Shown here: positions 1-8,607 of the stretch, in pieces
Numbering within the stretch: the stretch's first letter is position 1
Layout of the letters: each line of letters opens with the position of its first letter
Source of the DNA: Actinomycetales bacterium
GTDB lineage: Bacteria; Actinomycetota; Actinomycetes; S36-B12; UBA5976
DNA: 38,931 nucleotides
Direction: 5' to 3'
Assembly (NCBI GenBank): GCA_027484085.1
Contig: JAIXQF010000003.1
Location: forward strand, 1 to 38,931
The notes under the pieces: generated by a model
Seen by the model: the letters and a program-made list of their open reading frames with translations, nothing else
Told to the model about the DNA's origin: nothing
Databases searched by the model: none
Translations under genes and position numbers: made by a program

Positions 1-174
1 CTCTTCTGATTCAAGCTCAGGAGCTGCAAGCATGAACTTAATAAGTGAGTCTTGGGTGATCTCTTCAGCCTTAGCTGAATCCTTCAATACCCGGTTGGCA
101 TGTGCGAGTAGCTCTGAACGGTGCTCAGTGTAAAAAGCCCCCAGTTCAGCAACTGTCCATACGCTAAGTGCCAC
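1..174 (-). CDS. RNA polymerase sigma-70/ECF-family factor, N-terminal part
   Basis: The reverse strand encodes 58 residues from a GTG at 174 and runs off the left edge, so only the N-terminus is visible. The pattern FYTEHRSELLAHANRVLKDS followed by AEEITQDSLIKF matches sigma region 2.1-2.2, the core-polymerase-binding helix (a D/E-rich AEExxQDxL block) of sigma-70 and ECF factors. The GTG start is supported by an AAGGA ribosome site about eight bases upstream; an ATG further upstream in another frame stops after four codons. The product would direct RNA polymerase to promoters. Its neighbour is a polysaccharide exporter on the same strand, but a gap of about 120 bases separates them, so it is probably the cluster boundary rather than part of the pathway. 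Whether it is an ECF factor or a larger sigma cannot be told from the fragment. Confidence 0.72.
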   Translation of the reverse strand, partial: MALSVWTVAELGAFYTEHRSELLAHANRVLKDSAKAEEITQDSLIKFMLAAPELESEE

Positions 175-292
175 TTTATTGATCCTTCATTAACCGGTTT
201 TGGTCTAACAGAGCCAACCGTCGCTGCCTCTATGCCCTACTACGAATCCCAGTCTAGATTGTCGCGGGAAGGAGACAAAACGGGCAAATCAC

Positions 293-2110
293 CTAAAAGC
301 CCATCAATCGTGCTTGCTCGGCAAATTCAGGTACCGCCATTTTCATTTCGTTGAAAGTTCCCGATTTAAGAATTTTTCCGTCTTCCATGTAGTGAATTAC
401 ATCGGACTCCCTAACCGTAGAGAGTCTGTGCGCAATCAAAACTATTGTCACTCCACCCTTTAGTTGATGAACGGCTTCAGAAATACTAGCTTCAGTTGCG
501 CCATCAAGTGCGCTTGTCGCCTCATCAAAGACCAGAAGTCTCGGCTTTGTGAACATTGCTCTGGCTATTCCCAAACGTTGGCGTTGTCCCCCACTTAGCT
601 GGGCACCTCTATCTCCTACTTGAGTATCTAGACCTTTCGGAAGCCCTCTAACGAAATCCGCAAGTTGTGCTATTTCTAATGCACCCCACACTGGATCGTC
701 TTCGAATTGATCAGTGGAATACCCTAGGCAAACATTTTGTCGTATGGTGCCGTTCGAAATCATGACGTCTTGGGGTACATAACCTATTGAGCCTGGCCAC
801 TTTCGGATCGCTTCCAATGGTGGCATATTTTCAATTTGCACTTCCCCAACGTCGGGTTCCAAAATACCCAAAATCAAATCAATTACAGTTGTCTTCCCTG
901 CTCCTGAAGGACCTACGAAAGCAACTACCTGGCCAGGCTTAATTCGTAAGGTTATTTCCTTCACGGCTGGTACATCCTTGGATTGGTATGTCATTGAAAC
1001 AGATTTAAGATTAACTTCACCCTTAAAATCGGCGTGATTGAACTTAAGTTGATCAATTCCGTCATTGCTCAAATTTGCATCTCTAAGCTCTTCAATCAAG
1101 TCAAGAGTTGGCCCCGCAGATCCAATGCTCGACTTGATCAAAACCGCTCCCTGTTGCAATCTCAATATTGCTGGAGAAATACGTGTACTTGCGGCCATAA
1201 AGACAGACAAAACAGCAATGGCTCGCGATGCATCGTTGAGATAAAATTGCAAAGCTGCAATTGCAAGAGTTCCAAGCACAACTGTAGTTTCAATTGCATA
1301 TTTGCTAATATTGGGCATAAAAGCTCTTTCCGCATTGACATCCGCCAATCGAAATCGAATCTTTCCTAATTCGCTGGCATAATAATTTCGCCGGTTACGG
1401 ACAATAACTTCGCGATATGAATTAAGTGCTTCTAATATCTTCTCAGAACTTTCCACTGATAAGTTTCTTTGTTCGTACCCCAAACGAACAGCACGAACTT
1501 GCAGAAGCTGGTAAAGCAAAAAAGCTATAGAAACAAAAGTTAGCATGGAACTTATGGCCACAACTGGATCAACTGCGTAAAGACCTAGTGCGAGGATGAT
1601 AAGTAATGACAAATCACTAATTATTAAAACAGTGGTATTTAATACCCCCAGTGTGATGGCATCTACCCCAGCAGTTACAGCGTATAAAGTATCTTGCATT
1701 GATTTGCTTTGGACACGTACCAAAGGTTGGGAAAAAACCCGCTGGACTAATTCAGATGAAATTTTTGCGCTTCTTCTTGATAAGAAGAAAACTGTTTTCC
1801 GAACAAAAATAACTGAGAACAAAGTTTTTAGAATTAAAATTGTTGCAGCGATTAATCCAATTACGGTCGCTTGTTGCTGTAGTGTGTAGCCTTCGACATT
1901 TAAAAAATCTAGAACTGCGGCAACCCTATCTCCTGGCATTTTTGCTTGTACACCAGTGACAGCTAGAGCGCCTAGAACTCCAACAAGTGCTACACCCGCA
2001 AGGTCAAACAACCCCAATAAAATTTGTATGGCTAGAACTGCAATTACTTTTTTTTGGTCGCCCTTGGAGAGGACCTTGATTGATCGGGCAATGATTGAAG
2101 TCCTGAACAT
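293..2110 (-). CDS. ABC transporter, fused membrane and ATPase domains (PglK/MsbA-like flippase)
   Basis: This 605-residue half-transporter has an N-terminal membrane domain (about residues 20-330, hydrophobic stretches near 22-50, 80-105, 160-200 and 275-305) followed by a nucleotide-binding domain. Visible motifs are Walker A GPSGAGKTT (400-408), Q-loop VPQD (near 445), signature LSGGQ (505-509), Walker B LLVFDE (525-530) and H-loop His561. The domain order is that of exporters that flip lipid-linked sugars or lipids. With no Wzx or Wzy homologue in the window, it is the best candidate for moving the assembled glycan across the membrane; that role is inferred from context. The ATG at 2110 has a good AAAGGA ribosome site. 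A TAGACT -10 box at 2136-2141 (- strand) lies about 26 bases upstream, so this gene has a short leader, unlike several neighbours. Confidence 0.88.
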   Translation of the reverse strand: MFRTSIIARSIKVLSKGDQKKVIAVLAIQILLGLFDLAGVALVGVLGALAVTGVQAKMPGDRVAAVLDFLNVEGYTLQQQATVIGLIAATILILKTLFSVIFVRKTVFFLSRRSAKISSELVQRVFSQPLVRVQSKSMQDTLYAVTAGVDAITLGVLNTTVLIISDLSLLIILALGLYAVDPVVAISSMLTFVSIAFLLYQLLQVRAVRLGYEQRNLSVESSEKILEALNSYREVIVRNRRNYYASELGKIRFRLADVNAERAFMPNISKYAIETTVVLGTLAIAALQFYLNDASRAIAVLSVFMAASTRISPAILRLQQGAVLIKSSIGSAGPTLDLIEELRDANLSNDGIDQLKFNHADFKGEVNLKSVSMTYQSKDVPAVKEITLRIKPGQVVAFVGPSGAGKTTVIDLILGILEPDVGEVQIENMPPLEAIRKWPGSIGYVPQDVMISNGTIRQNVCLGYSTDQFEDDPVWGALEIAQLADFVRGLPKGLDTQVGDRGAQLSGGQRQRLGIARAMFTKPRLLVFDEATSALDGATEASISEAVHQLKGGVTIVLIAHRLSTVRESDVIHYMEDGKILKSGTFNEMKMAVPEFAEQARLMGF

Positions 2111-2128
2111 GGGTTTTCCTTTCGACTG

Positions 2129-2138
2129 CTCTTAAGAG
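2129..2138. promoter_or_regulatory. Perfect 10-bp palindrome in the leader of the ABC transporter gene
   Basis: CTCTTAAGAG is perfectly self-complementary and lies between the TAGACT -10 box (2136-2141, - strand) and the AAAGGA ribosome site of the transporter gene. It overlaps the -10 box edge, so a bound protein would block initiation. Whether it is an operator is unknown. Confidence 0.25.
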
Positions 2139-2379
2139 TCTACCTAGCATTTTGCCGATCCATTCGAGATTCCGAATAGTAAAGCTAGGAAAAATTGACC
2201 CGAGGCGCAATCAAGAATACTTCGGCTTGCCTGCAAGTGGATTTTCTTATCCCGAATGCTTTCACAAGAATTTCCATAGGATGATGAAAAGCATTCGATT
2301 TGTTAAAGGCGACCAGCTATGGACCCCAAATTCAAGCTAGCAGTAAGTCCCACATTTTATTCGTTAGTGCCCATTTGCA

Positions 2380-3381
2380 TTAAATCGATGACTCTACCCA
2401 ACCATCTAGTAATTCAACGATTCCTGGCTCAGTAGCCCACTTGAAAGTCATCATAACGCCGTCTTTCAAATCAACGCTAGGGACGCAATCAGCTAACATC
2501 CTGAGTTTTGTAACATCTGCACAAGTGAAATTGATGTCATTCAGATTCTGTCCTTTTTGCGCAACAAACGATTCAATCTCAGTTTCCCTACTGATTAATC
2601 CAATAAGTTCGTTCAATGAATGTGGGTCACCACCTCCAATATTGACAACATCCGAGAATCCGCTCTCACGTTTTGAAAGCTCCTCGGACAGTTTCACTAT
2701 GGCAACAGTGATGTCATCAACATAGGTGAAGTCTCTTTTAATTTCACCATTACCGAATTTATTAAATTTTGATCCCCCTAGCACCGAATTAATTATTCTG
2801 AAGTAAGCCATATCTGGTCTACCCCAAGGTCCATAAACCGTGAAGAATCGCAGTCCGCGAGTTTTTGTTTGAGTACCCATTGCGTAAGTTGGGGCAAGAA
2901 TTTCATTCGCGAATTTTGTTGCACCATAAACACTTAATGGTCTAATCGAGGAATCGCTTTCACTGTAAGCTCTCGTTCCAGCGTTACCATAGACACTTGA
3001 TGACGATGCATACAAGAAATTAGGCACTGCTTGTTCAATTGAACTTTGCAAAACATTTGTGAACGCAACTAAATTATTCCGAATGTACTTGTAACTTTGG
3101 CTCATGGGTGTACGAACACCCGGCTGTGCAGCGAGATGAATAACAGTTTCTGGGTTGAAATCTTTAATCAGCTCTCGAGTTAGATCTAAATTGGCCAAGT
3201 CAATTTGTTCTACGCTAAGCCCAAGCGGGGTAAGTAATTCCCTGACTCGCAAGTGCTTTAGGCTTGGGGAATAGTACGCATCAAAGTTGTCTAACCCCAA
3301 AACTTGATGACCTAAAGTTGATAGACGTGCGGATAGATGAGACCCAATGAATCCTGCAGCGCCAGTAACTAGGAATCTCAA
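2380..3381 (-). CDS. UDP-glucuronate 4-epimerase (extended SDR)
   Basis: An NAD-dependent sugar-nucleotide epimerase of about 333 residues, predicted to interconvert UDP-glucuronate and UDP-galacturonate in the cytoplasm. The N-terminus carries the Rossmann motif TGAAGFIGSHL, followed by SSSSVYG and the catalytic YGATK (YxxxK). The string FFTVYGPWGRPDMA is characteristic of the UDP-glucuronate 4-epimerase subgroup. The open frame extends to a GTG at 3390, but the AAGGG ribosome site lies immediately beside that codon and at correct spacing from a TTG at 3381, so TTG is preferred, giving RFLVTGAAGFIG at the N-terminus. It is divergent from the glycosyltransferase at 3436 and shares a 45-base intergenic region with it. 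With the UDP-glucuronate decarboxylase at 4512 it would draw on the same UDP-glucuronate pool. Confidence 0.85.
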   Translation of the reverse strand: MRFLVTGAAGFIGSHLSARLSTLGHQVLGLDNFDAYYSPSLKHLRVRELLTPLGLSVEQIDLANLDLTRELIKDFNPETVIHLAAQPGVRTPMSQSYKYIRNNLVAFTNVLQSSIEQAVPNFLYASSSSVYGNAGTRAYSESDSSIRPLSVYGATKFANEILAPTYAMGTQTKTRGLRFFTVYGPWGRPDMAYFRIINSVLGGSKFNKFGNGEIKRDFTYVDDITVAIVKLSEELSKRESGFSDVVNIGGGDPHSLNELIGLISRETEIESFVAQKGQNLNDINFTCADVTKLRMLADCVPSVDLKDGVMMTFKWATEPGIVELLDGWVESSI

Positions 3382-3400
3382 AGCAATCACCCTTCGGTTG

Positions 3401-3429
3401 CTGACACACTTACACGAAAACTCTACACT
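3401..3429 (+). promoter_or_regulatory. Promoter for the glycosyltransferase at 3436, predicted leaderless
   Basis: The -35 CTGACA (3401-3406) is separated by 17 bases from the -10 TACACT (3424-3429), close to sigma-70-type consensus. Only six bases separate the -10 from the GTG start at 3436, so transcription should begin at or within a base of the start codon. No ribosome site is present. Confidence 0.65.
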
Positions 3430-3435
3430 ATTTGA

Positions 3436-4476
3436 GTGAACAGAAAGTCAAAGCTACTGATTTTCAATTTCAAAATGGATATGCACGACGCCCTGCTATC
3501 GCATCAATATCAAGTTGTAAAAGCTTTGGCACGAAATTTTGATGAGGTCACGGTTATTACAGGAAATGTGGGCGAGATTGATTTCTCCTCGAATATCCGC
3601 ATCGTTTCCACATTTTGGAAACCGGGCTCTCCGGTGAAGAACTTGTTTAGTCTCATCTCCACTTCTGTTCCCATAATTGTTCGAGGAGACTTCAGATCAG
3701 TTTTTTTCCATATGACCGATGTGCAGTGCGCAATTCTCTCTCCAATCATTAGAATGCGTGGCAAAAAAGTTTTTCTTTGGTACGCACACACATTTAAATC
3801 AAAATACTTGTCGTTTGCTAGTTGGTGGGTGTCGCGTGTTGTAACTTCAACCCAGGGTTCTTGTCCCATTCAAGGAAGAAAAGTCGTTACTATAGGTCAA
3901 GGTATTGATCTAGAAATGTTTAGGCCTCTCCAAGTTGAAGAAAGGTCGCTCCATAGATTAATTCACATCGGGCGCTTTGATGAATCCAAGAATATACAAC
4001 ACCTGATAGATACTGCATTTGAATTGAGAGTCTTATTTCCAGATATCCATTTGACGTTAGTCGGCTCTCCAAGCAATCAGAAATCTAAACAATGGGCCAG
4101 CCATATAATTAGTTCTTCGAGCGAGCATATCGGAAATGGATGGTTACAGTTTAAGGACGCCATTCATCGATCTGATTTTCCTTCAACTATCGCCGCTGAG
4201 GGATGTTTCTTTCACGCTTACACAGGCTCACTTGATAAATCTTTGGTTGAAGCAACATTACTAAAAGTGCCAGTCTTAACAATTAATGGGGAGTATCTTT
4301 CAATTTTCGGTTCTTGGTCAGGGAAGTTAAACACTGACCTTGCCCAAGAATACAAATCCATGCGGGTAATGAGTGCTGAGCGCCTTGAGAAAGAATTGAA
4401 TAGGCGACTTTACATAGCAAGAGAAGATCATTCATTAAGTGGATGGATTCAACACCTAGCTAACATATTGCAATAA
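3436..4476 (+). CDS. Glycosyltransferase, GT4-like (GT-B fold)
   Basis: A 346-residue protein with the layout of a retaining GT-B transferase. The N-terminal half handles the acceptor and the C-terminal half the nucleotide sugar. Visible family features are GQGID (near 156), the domain-linking RLIHIGRFDESKNIQHLI (near 174-191), TLVGSP (near 212) and a donor-site segment GSLDKSLVEATLLKVPVL (near 269-286) in the position of the GT4 E-x7-E motif, although the first glutamate appears replaced. Similar proteins add single sugars to a lipid carrier-linked oligosaccharide on the inner membrane face. The donor cannot be told from sequence. GTG at 3436 is chosen because a strong -10 box ends six bases upstream. 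The next gene begins 35 bases later on the same strand. Confidence 0.72.
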   Translation: MNRKSKLLIFNFKMDMHDALLSHQYQVVKALARNFDEVTVITGNVGEIDFSSNIRIVSTFWKPGSPVKNLFSLISTSVPIIVRGDFRSVFFHMTDVQCAILSPIIRMRGKKVFLWYAHTFKSKYLSFASWWVSRVVTSTQGSCPIQGRKVVTIGQGIDLEMFRPLQVEERSLHRLIHIGRFDESKNIQHLIDTAFELRVLFPDIHLTLVGSPSNQKSKQWASHIISSSSEHIGNGWLQFKDAIHRSDFPSTIAAEGCFFHAYTGSLDKSLVEATLLKVPVLTINGEYLSIFGSWSGKLNTDLAQEYKSMRVMSAERLEKELNRRLYIAREDHSLSGWIQHLANILQ

Positions 4477-4511
4477 ATGTGCAGCTCTCTGACATGTGAG
4501 AGTATTGGGCT

Positions 4512-5447
4512 GTGAAAATACTTCTTACCGGGGCTGCTGGTTTTCTGGGCTCCCATCTTGTAGCAAAACTCTTGGCTGAAGGTCACGAAGTAATCGGCAT
4601 AGATGATTTATCGACCGGCACACTTGAGAATCTTAAATTTGCTTCAAAATCTAAAGCTTTTGAATTTGTGCGTCATGATGTTCGAGAACCTTACCGAGCA
4701 AAAGTTGATGCCATTCTAAATTTCGCTTGTCCTGCATCGCCCAAGAGTTACCAATTAGATCCAGTACGAACCATTGAGACTAATTTCCTGGGGATTATCA
4801 ACTTGCTTCATCTCGCCAAGGAAACGGGCGCAATAGTGCTTCAGGCATCGACTAGTGAAGTCTATGGCGATCCAACCATTTCACCACAACCGGAAAGTTA
4901 CTGGGGGAATGTGAATCCAATTGGGATCAGGTCTTGCTACGATGAAGGCAAAAGAGCAGCGGAGACTCTGTGCTTTGACTACAAGCGCCAATTTGGAGTT
5001 GACACACGTGTTGTAAGAATTTTTAACACGTACGGTCCCAACATGTCTGTCGGCGATGGTCGCGTAGTTTCTAACTTTATTGTCCAAGCTCTTCAGGGGC
5101 GACCAATTACAATTTATGGAGATGGCTCTCAAACCAGATCATTTTGCTTTGTATCAGATCTTATTGATGGAATTTATAAAATGTTGACGTCAGCAAAAAG
5201 TATTGAATCTCCTATCAACTTAGGAAATCCTAATGAATTCTCTATGCTCCAACTAGCTGAACGAGTGATCCGACTAAATCATTCCACTTCTGAATTAGTA
5301 TTTAAACCTCTCCCTCAGGACGATCCCCAGCAAAGAAAACCGGACATTGGACTAGCGAAAAAGATTCTTGAATGGGGGCCAAAAGTTGACCTTGAAGAGG
5401 GAATTAAATTGACATCGGCATACTTTAGGCAGGAACTAGGAATTTGA
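4512..5447 (+). CDS. uxs: UDP-glucuronate decarboxylase (UDP-xylose synthase)
   Basis: This 311-residue NAD-dependent enzyme should oxidise and decarboxylate UDP-glucuronate to UDP-xylose. It shows the Rossmann TGAAGFLGSHL (6-16), the family string NFACPASPKSYQ (70-81), TSEVYGDP (114-121), YWGNVNPIG (130-138) and SCYDEGKRAAE (141-151), with Tyr143 and Lys147 as the YxxxK pair. This string set is specific to UXS rather than to generic epimerases. The start is GTG; no clear ribosome site lies before it. Its stop codon overlaps the TTG start of the next glycosyltransferase in a TTGA, which implies translational coupling. Together with the 4-epimerase at 2380 it makes uronate-derived donors for the transferases around it. 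Confidence 0.92.
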   Translation: MKILLTGAAGFLGSHLVAKLLAEGHEVIGIDDLSTGTLENLKFASKSKAFEFVRHDVREPYRAKVDAILNFACPASPKSYQLDPVRTIETNFLGIINLLHLAKETGAIVLQASTSEVYGDPTISPQPESYWGNVNPIGIRSCYDEGKRAAETLCFDYKRQFGVDTRVVRIFNTYGPNMSVGDGRVVSNFIVQALQGRPITIYGDGSQTRSFCFVSDLIDGIYKMLTSAKSIESPINLGNPNEFSMLQLAERVIRLNHSTSELVFKPLPQDDPQQRKPDIGLAKKILEWGPKVDLEEGIKLTSAYFRQELGI

Positions 5448-6508
5448 ACTCAGTGCTCCATCTAATTACCACGATAAAACGTGGGGGTGCAGAAAATCAA
5501 TTACTCATCTTGGTTAGAGAGCAAATCAAACTTGGGTTAGAGGTACACATAGCATTCCTGAAAGAAGACCCTGAATTGCTTCCTGACTTTGAAGCTTTGG
5601 GGGCGCATGTCCACTCTGCGCTATCGACACGAAGTATTTTTACTCAGCCTTTACAGCTTCGTAAGATTGTATGCTGGAATAACCCTGTAATTCACGCCCA
5701 CTTGCCTCGAGCCGAATTGGTGGCTCTATTCACTCCAAAGAAATTCAAATTGATTGTCTCGCGGCACAACACTGAGCCCTTTTTTCCAAAAGGTCCGCGA
5801 ATTATTTCTGTTCTCTTATCTAATTTAGTTTCTTTGAGGAGTAATTCAGTTATCGCTATCTCGGAAGCGGTCAAGAGAGAGTTGCTGGATTCAAATGAAA
5901 TATCGAATACGAGTAAAATTCAAGTAGTCCCTTATGGCTATGAGCAAAAAGAAATTAAATCTCAAATTATAATGAAGGAAGACGCAGGGTTATTGAAATT
6001 GGGAACAATCTCGCGGCTTACCGCGCAAAAAGACCTTCCTACTATGCTTAGAGCTTTTGCAGAAGTTAAGAAAATGGGTCAAGGAGCCACCCTAAGTATT
6101 GTGGGGGAAGGAGATCTTGAATCAACATTAAAGATATCGGCAAAAAGCATGGGTGTTGCGAAAGAAGTATCATTTGTAGGCAGAATAAATAATCCTCTCG
6201 AATTCTTAGGTACATTAGACATTTTCTTGCTTACGAGTATCTATGAGGGATTCGGACTTGTCCTTTTGGAGGCGATGGATGCGGGTGTTCCTATCGTTGC
6301 ATCAAGAACTTCAGCGATTCCAGAGGTATTGGGCTCAGATTTTCCTGGGTTGTGTGAGCCGGGTGATCACCTTGACTTTGCTCGAAAGATGCTGATGCTC
6401 AATGATCCAATTTACAGAAGTAGAGTTCTAGAGATTCAACGCCTGCGGTTGAATATGTTCTCCGCAAGCCAAATGGCAAAGGCGATAAATAACAGCTACT
6501 TTGGGTGA
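5444..6508 (+). CDS. Glycosyltransferase family 4
   Basis: A 354-residue GT-B transferase. The N-terminus LHLITTIKRGGAENQLL contains the GGAE/N acceptor loop typical of GT4, and the C-terminal half contains GTISRLTAQKDLPTML (187-201), the GEGDLE segment (221-226) and the donor-binding E-x7-E motif EGFGLVLLE with Glu268 and Glu276. It should transfer a sugar from a nucleotide donor to a growing glycan at the cytoplasmic membrane. The start could be the TTG at 5444, which overlaps the preceding stop, or the GTG at 5453; both have an AGGA-like element at plausible spacing. The 3' end overlaps the oppositely oriented gene at 6496 by 13 bases. Confidence 0.85.
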   Translation: MNSVLHLITTIKRGGAENQLLILVREQIKLGLEVHIAFLKEDPELLPDFEALGAHVHSALSTRSIFTQPLQLRKIVCWNNPVIHAHLPRAELVALFTPKKFKLIVSRHNTEPFFPKGPRIISVLLSNLVSLRSNSVIAISEAVKRELLDSNEISNTSKIQVVPYGYEQKEIKSQIIMKEDAGLLKLGTISRLTAQKDLPTMLRAFAEVKKMGQGATLSIVGEGDLESTLKISAKSMGVAKEVSFVGRINNPLEFLGTLDIFLLTSIYEGFGLVLLEAMDAGVPIVASRTSAIPEVLGSDFPGLCEPGDHLDFARKMLMLNDPIYRSRVLEIQRLRLNMFSASQMAKAINNSYFG

Positions 6509-7572
6509 TCCCGGAATATCTCACTTTCAACATTCATCGCTAGCATTTTTTGACTTGCAAATTGTTTATATCTGGCTTTAATTCTTCTTTCAAAGGGTCT
6601 GCGGGCTTCTACGAATGATAAATTTGTTAGTGCGCTCACTAGATTAGGCGCATTCGCTTCCTCCAAAAAATAAACATCACTTTCTTTGTACAGTTCGAGG
6701 ATTGATTTCGTTCTCATACTTACATAGCACTTTGCAAAATAGCCTGCTTCAAACGCTTTGTGAGGAATCGAGTAATGGATGCGTGGGTTTCTTGAGATTT
6801 GCCCTAGAGCAATGTCTGCTAATTCGTATAAACTTCTCATTTCATCAAATGTTGTTTCCGCAATTACTCGGCAGTTTGCAGGGATGCTTTGAGTAAATTC
6901 CTTAGATCCGATTAGAAAGATGAATCCGATTTCAGATTCTACCTTTTTTGCGGCTTCAAGAATTATTTCAAGGCCTGCTTCGTTATTTATTCGACCTCTG
7001 AAAATTACTATAGTTCCAAACTTATACTTCGATATCCAATCATGTGTTTCGATTACTCTTGAACTTTGAATAAACTTTCCCTTAAACGGAATTTCGTTTA
7101 GTCCCGTAAAAATGACTCTCATTTTCGTTTTTGGCACACCGAATAGTCTATGGATTCGAATTAATTGGGCCTGAGATTCTACAAATGAAATATTAGCCGA
7201 ATGAAAGGACACTAAGTCCAGCAAAAATAGTTGTAGAAGTCGAGGGATATTCCCAAATTTTATTCCCCGTGAGATCATTCCATCCGTTAATGGCCAGCCT
7301 GCATCCAAATATATTTTCCTGGAGAGAATAACTCGGGCAATAAAAGTGATTTTTTGGCAAGGCGACATAATTAGAATTTGCGAACTCCGGCTGATTTCTC
7401 TCCTTATCTTCATTAAATCAAATACCATTGGGATTGTTCCGCTTCGAACTTGTCTATAAATCTTTAGTGTAGTTTTGGAATTAAAATTTAGAAGGGTGCT
7501 CGAGCGAGAGTATTGAGAGCCCACAAAACTGATGAAGAAGATTTCTCTCTGTGCTCCATATTCCGTGGCCAT
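6496..7572 (-). CDS. Putative glycosyltransferase, GT4-like, divergent
   Basis: A 358-residue protein weakly resembling GT-B transferases. The C-terminal half contains KFGTIVIFRGRINNEAGLEI (about 189-208), which matches the domain-start segment of GT4 proteins, and IPHKAFEAGYFAKCYVS (about 269-285), in the place of the donor-site E-x7-E helix. The N-terminal half is basic and unlike standard GT4 N-termini. Function is inferred from fold resemblance and position among other transferases; donor and acceptor are unknown. The ATG at 7572 is preceded by TAAACT and exactly six bases, so the mRNA is probably leaderless. It is divergent from the gene at 7612, whose -10 box lies inside the space where this gene's -35 should be. 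Confidence 0.6.
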   Translation of the reverse strand: MATEYGAQREIFFISFVGSQYSRSSTLLNFNSKTTLKIYRQVRSGTIPMVFDLMKIRREISRSSQILIMSPCQKITFIARVILSRKIYLDAGWPLTDGMISRGIKFGNIPRLLQLFLLDLVSFHSANISFVESQAQLIRIHRLFGVPKTKMRVIFTGLNEIPFKGKFIQSSRVIETHDWISKYKFGTIVIFRGRINNEAGLEIILEAAKKVESEIGFIFLIGSKEFTQSIPANCRVIAETTFDEMRSLYELADIALGQISRNPRIHYSIPHKAFEAGYFAKCYVSMRTKSILELYKESDVYFLEEANAPNLVSALTNLSFVEARRPFERRIKARYKQFASQKMLAMNVESEIFRDHPK

Positions 7573-7578
7573 GAATGC

Positions 7579-7605
7579 AGTTTAATGTTGATCAGCAGAT
7601 ATAAT
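7579..7605. promoter_or_regulatory. Overlapping divergent leaderless promoters
   Basis: On the - strand TAAACT (7579-7584) lies six bases before the ATG at 7572. On the + strand a perfect TATAAT (7600-7605) lies six bases before the ATG at 7612. Each -10 box occupies roughly the place where the other promoter's -35 would fall, and neither has a recognisable -35, so polymerase binding in one direction should exclude the other. Confidence 0.55.
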
Positions 7606-7611
7606 CGAACA

Positions 7612-8451
7612 ATGCGAAGCTTATTTTGCCAACTGAGAATTCATGTTTGGGGTGGCCTTGGATCCCAACTGCATGCGGTAGCCTTGGCGTATAGCATTCA
7701 AAAGAGATATCCTCATCGAGAAATAACTTTGGTATTACACTCGAGCGGAGTCACAAAGCGAAATCCTGAGATTTACGAGCTCTTCCCTGAGTGGCGCTAT
7801 TTGGAAATTGATGATTTCAACACTCGGGATTCAATTCAGACCAAACCGACACTTTTTGTAATCCGACATTTTTTTGGCAAAATAGTTAAGGCGATGTGTT
7901 TGATGAGTGGGATAATTGCGGAAGAGAATGATGGCTGCATGAGAAGGGTTAGAAGCTGGACTATTGCCGTGCGAGGCCATTATTTCCACAGAGAGATAGA
8001 AACCGATTTCTTACAGATACTATCTGAACGATTATCTTCAATCTACAAAATCACTCAAAAAGGAGAGGCTGTTATCCACTACCGGCTTGGGGATTTACTT
8101 GACTTACAATCCAAGCAACCTATCGATGTAAGTAGAATATCGAGAGTTACGGAAGCGACAGCAGTAGATCGAGACTGTTTAGTATTCTCAGACTCTAATA
8201 TTCAGGCAGTCAGATTGCTTGAAAATTTATTGCCGTCGGTCTCCTTCAAAACGGAATCTCTATCAACTCCAGAAACGATATTTATTGCTTCAGAATCTGA
8301 AATATTCATTGGGACCTCCTCTAAAGTTTCGTACTGGATATCGCTTCTAAGAATTAGAGTAAATCAAGCTGAAAAAACATTTATGCCACGCGAAGATACA
8401 ATTACTCTAAGTAAGCTTGGATTGACTGAAGAAGAAATAACATTCTACTAA
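7612..8451 (+). CDS. Putative glycosyltransferase, GT11 (alpha-1,2-fucosyltransferase)-like
   Basis: From the ATG at 7612 the protein is 279 residues. It begins with a GGLGSQLHAVALAYSIQ segment (14-30) that matches the GGLGNQLFQYA motif of GT11, and later has IHYRLGDLL (155-163), equivalent to the HxRxGD donor-binding motif shared by GT11 and GT23. It is therefore a candidate for transferring a 6-deoxyhexose from a GDP donor, which would fit the GDP-mannose dehydratase gene at 29363; that link is inference. The open frame runs upstream to 7513, but this would overlap the divergent gene by 60 bases. A perfect TATAAT box six bases before the internal ATG argues for the shorter form. Confidence 0.6.
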   Translation: MRSLFCQLRIHVWGGLGSQLHAVALAYSIQKRYPHREITLVLHSSGVTKRNPEIYELFPEWRYLEIDDFNTRDSIQTKPTLFVIRHFFGKIVKAMCLMSGIIAEENDGCMRRVRSWTIAVRGHYFHREIETDFLQILSERLSSIYKITQKGEAVIHYRLGDLLDLQSKQPIDVSRISRVTEATAVDRDCLVFSDSNIQAVRLLENLLPSVSFKTESLSTPETIFIASESEIFIGTSSKVSYWISLLRIRVNQAEKTFMPREDTITLSKLGLTEEEITFY

Positions 8452-8595
8452 TTTTGAAAATGACAAACTTAGACTTATCACTACTGCACTCGCAGCCTGT
8501 TCTTCAGATATCTAGATTTTGCCAGCGGCTTCCAATGACTAACAATTTACTGCGTGTCCACTTTCTTGACTACCTAATTTTTCGCTTGCTGAGTG

Positions 8596-8601
8596 TACGC
8601 T
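8596..8601 (+). promoter_or_regulatory. -10 box of the glycosyltransferase at 8608, predicted leaderless
   Basis: TACGCT lies six bases before the GTG at 8608. No convincing -35 is seen at 16-18 bases upstream. This spacing repeats what is seen at 3436, 7572, 7612, 14590 and 32410 and decides the start of the gene. Confidence 0.45.
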
Positions 8602-8607
8602 TTCAAC

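Noticed and set aside
121-354. 77-residue + strand frame near the left edge
   Set aside because: It overlaps the sigma factor start and the transporter end on the other strand and shows no recognisable feature.
7513-7611. N-terminal extension of the GT11-like protein
   Set aside because: It would overlap the divergent gene by 60 bases, shows no motif, and a perfect TATAAT sits inside it at leaderless distance from the inner ATG.
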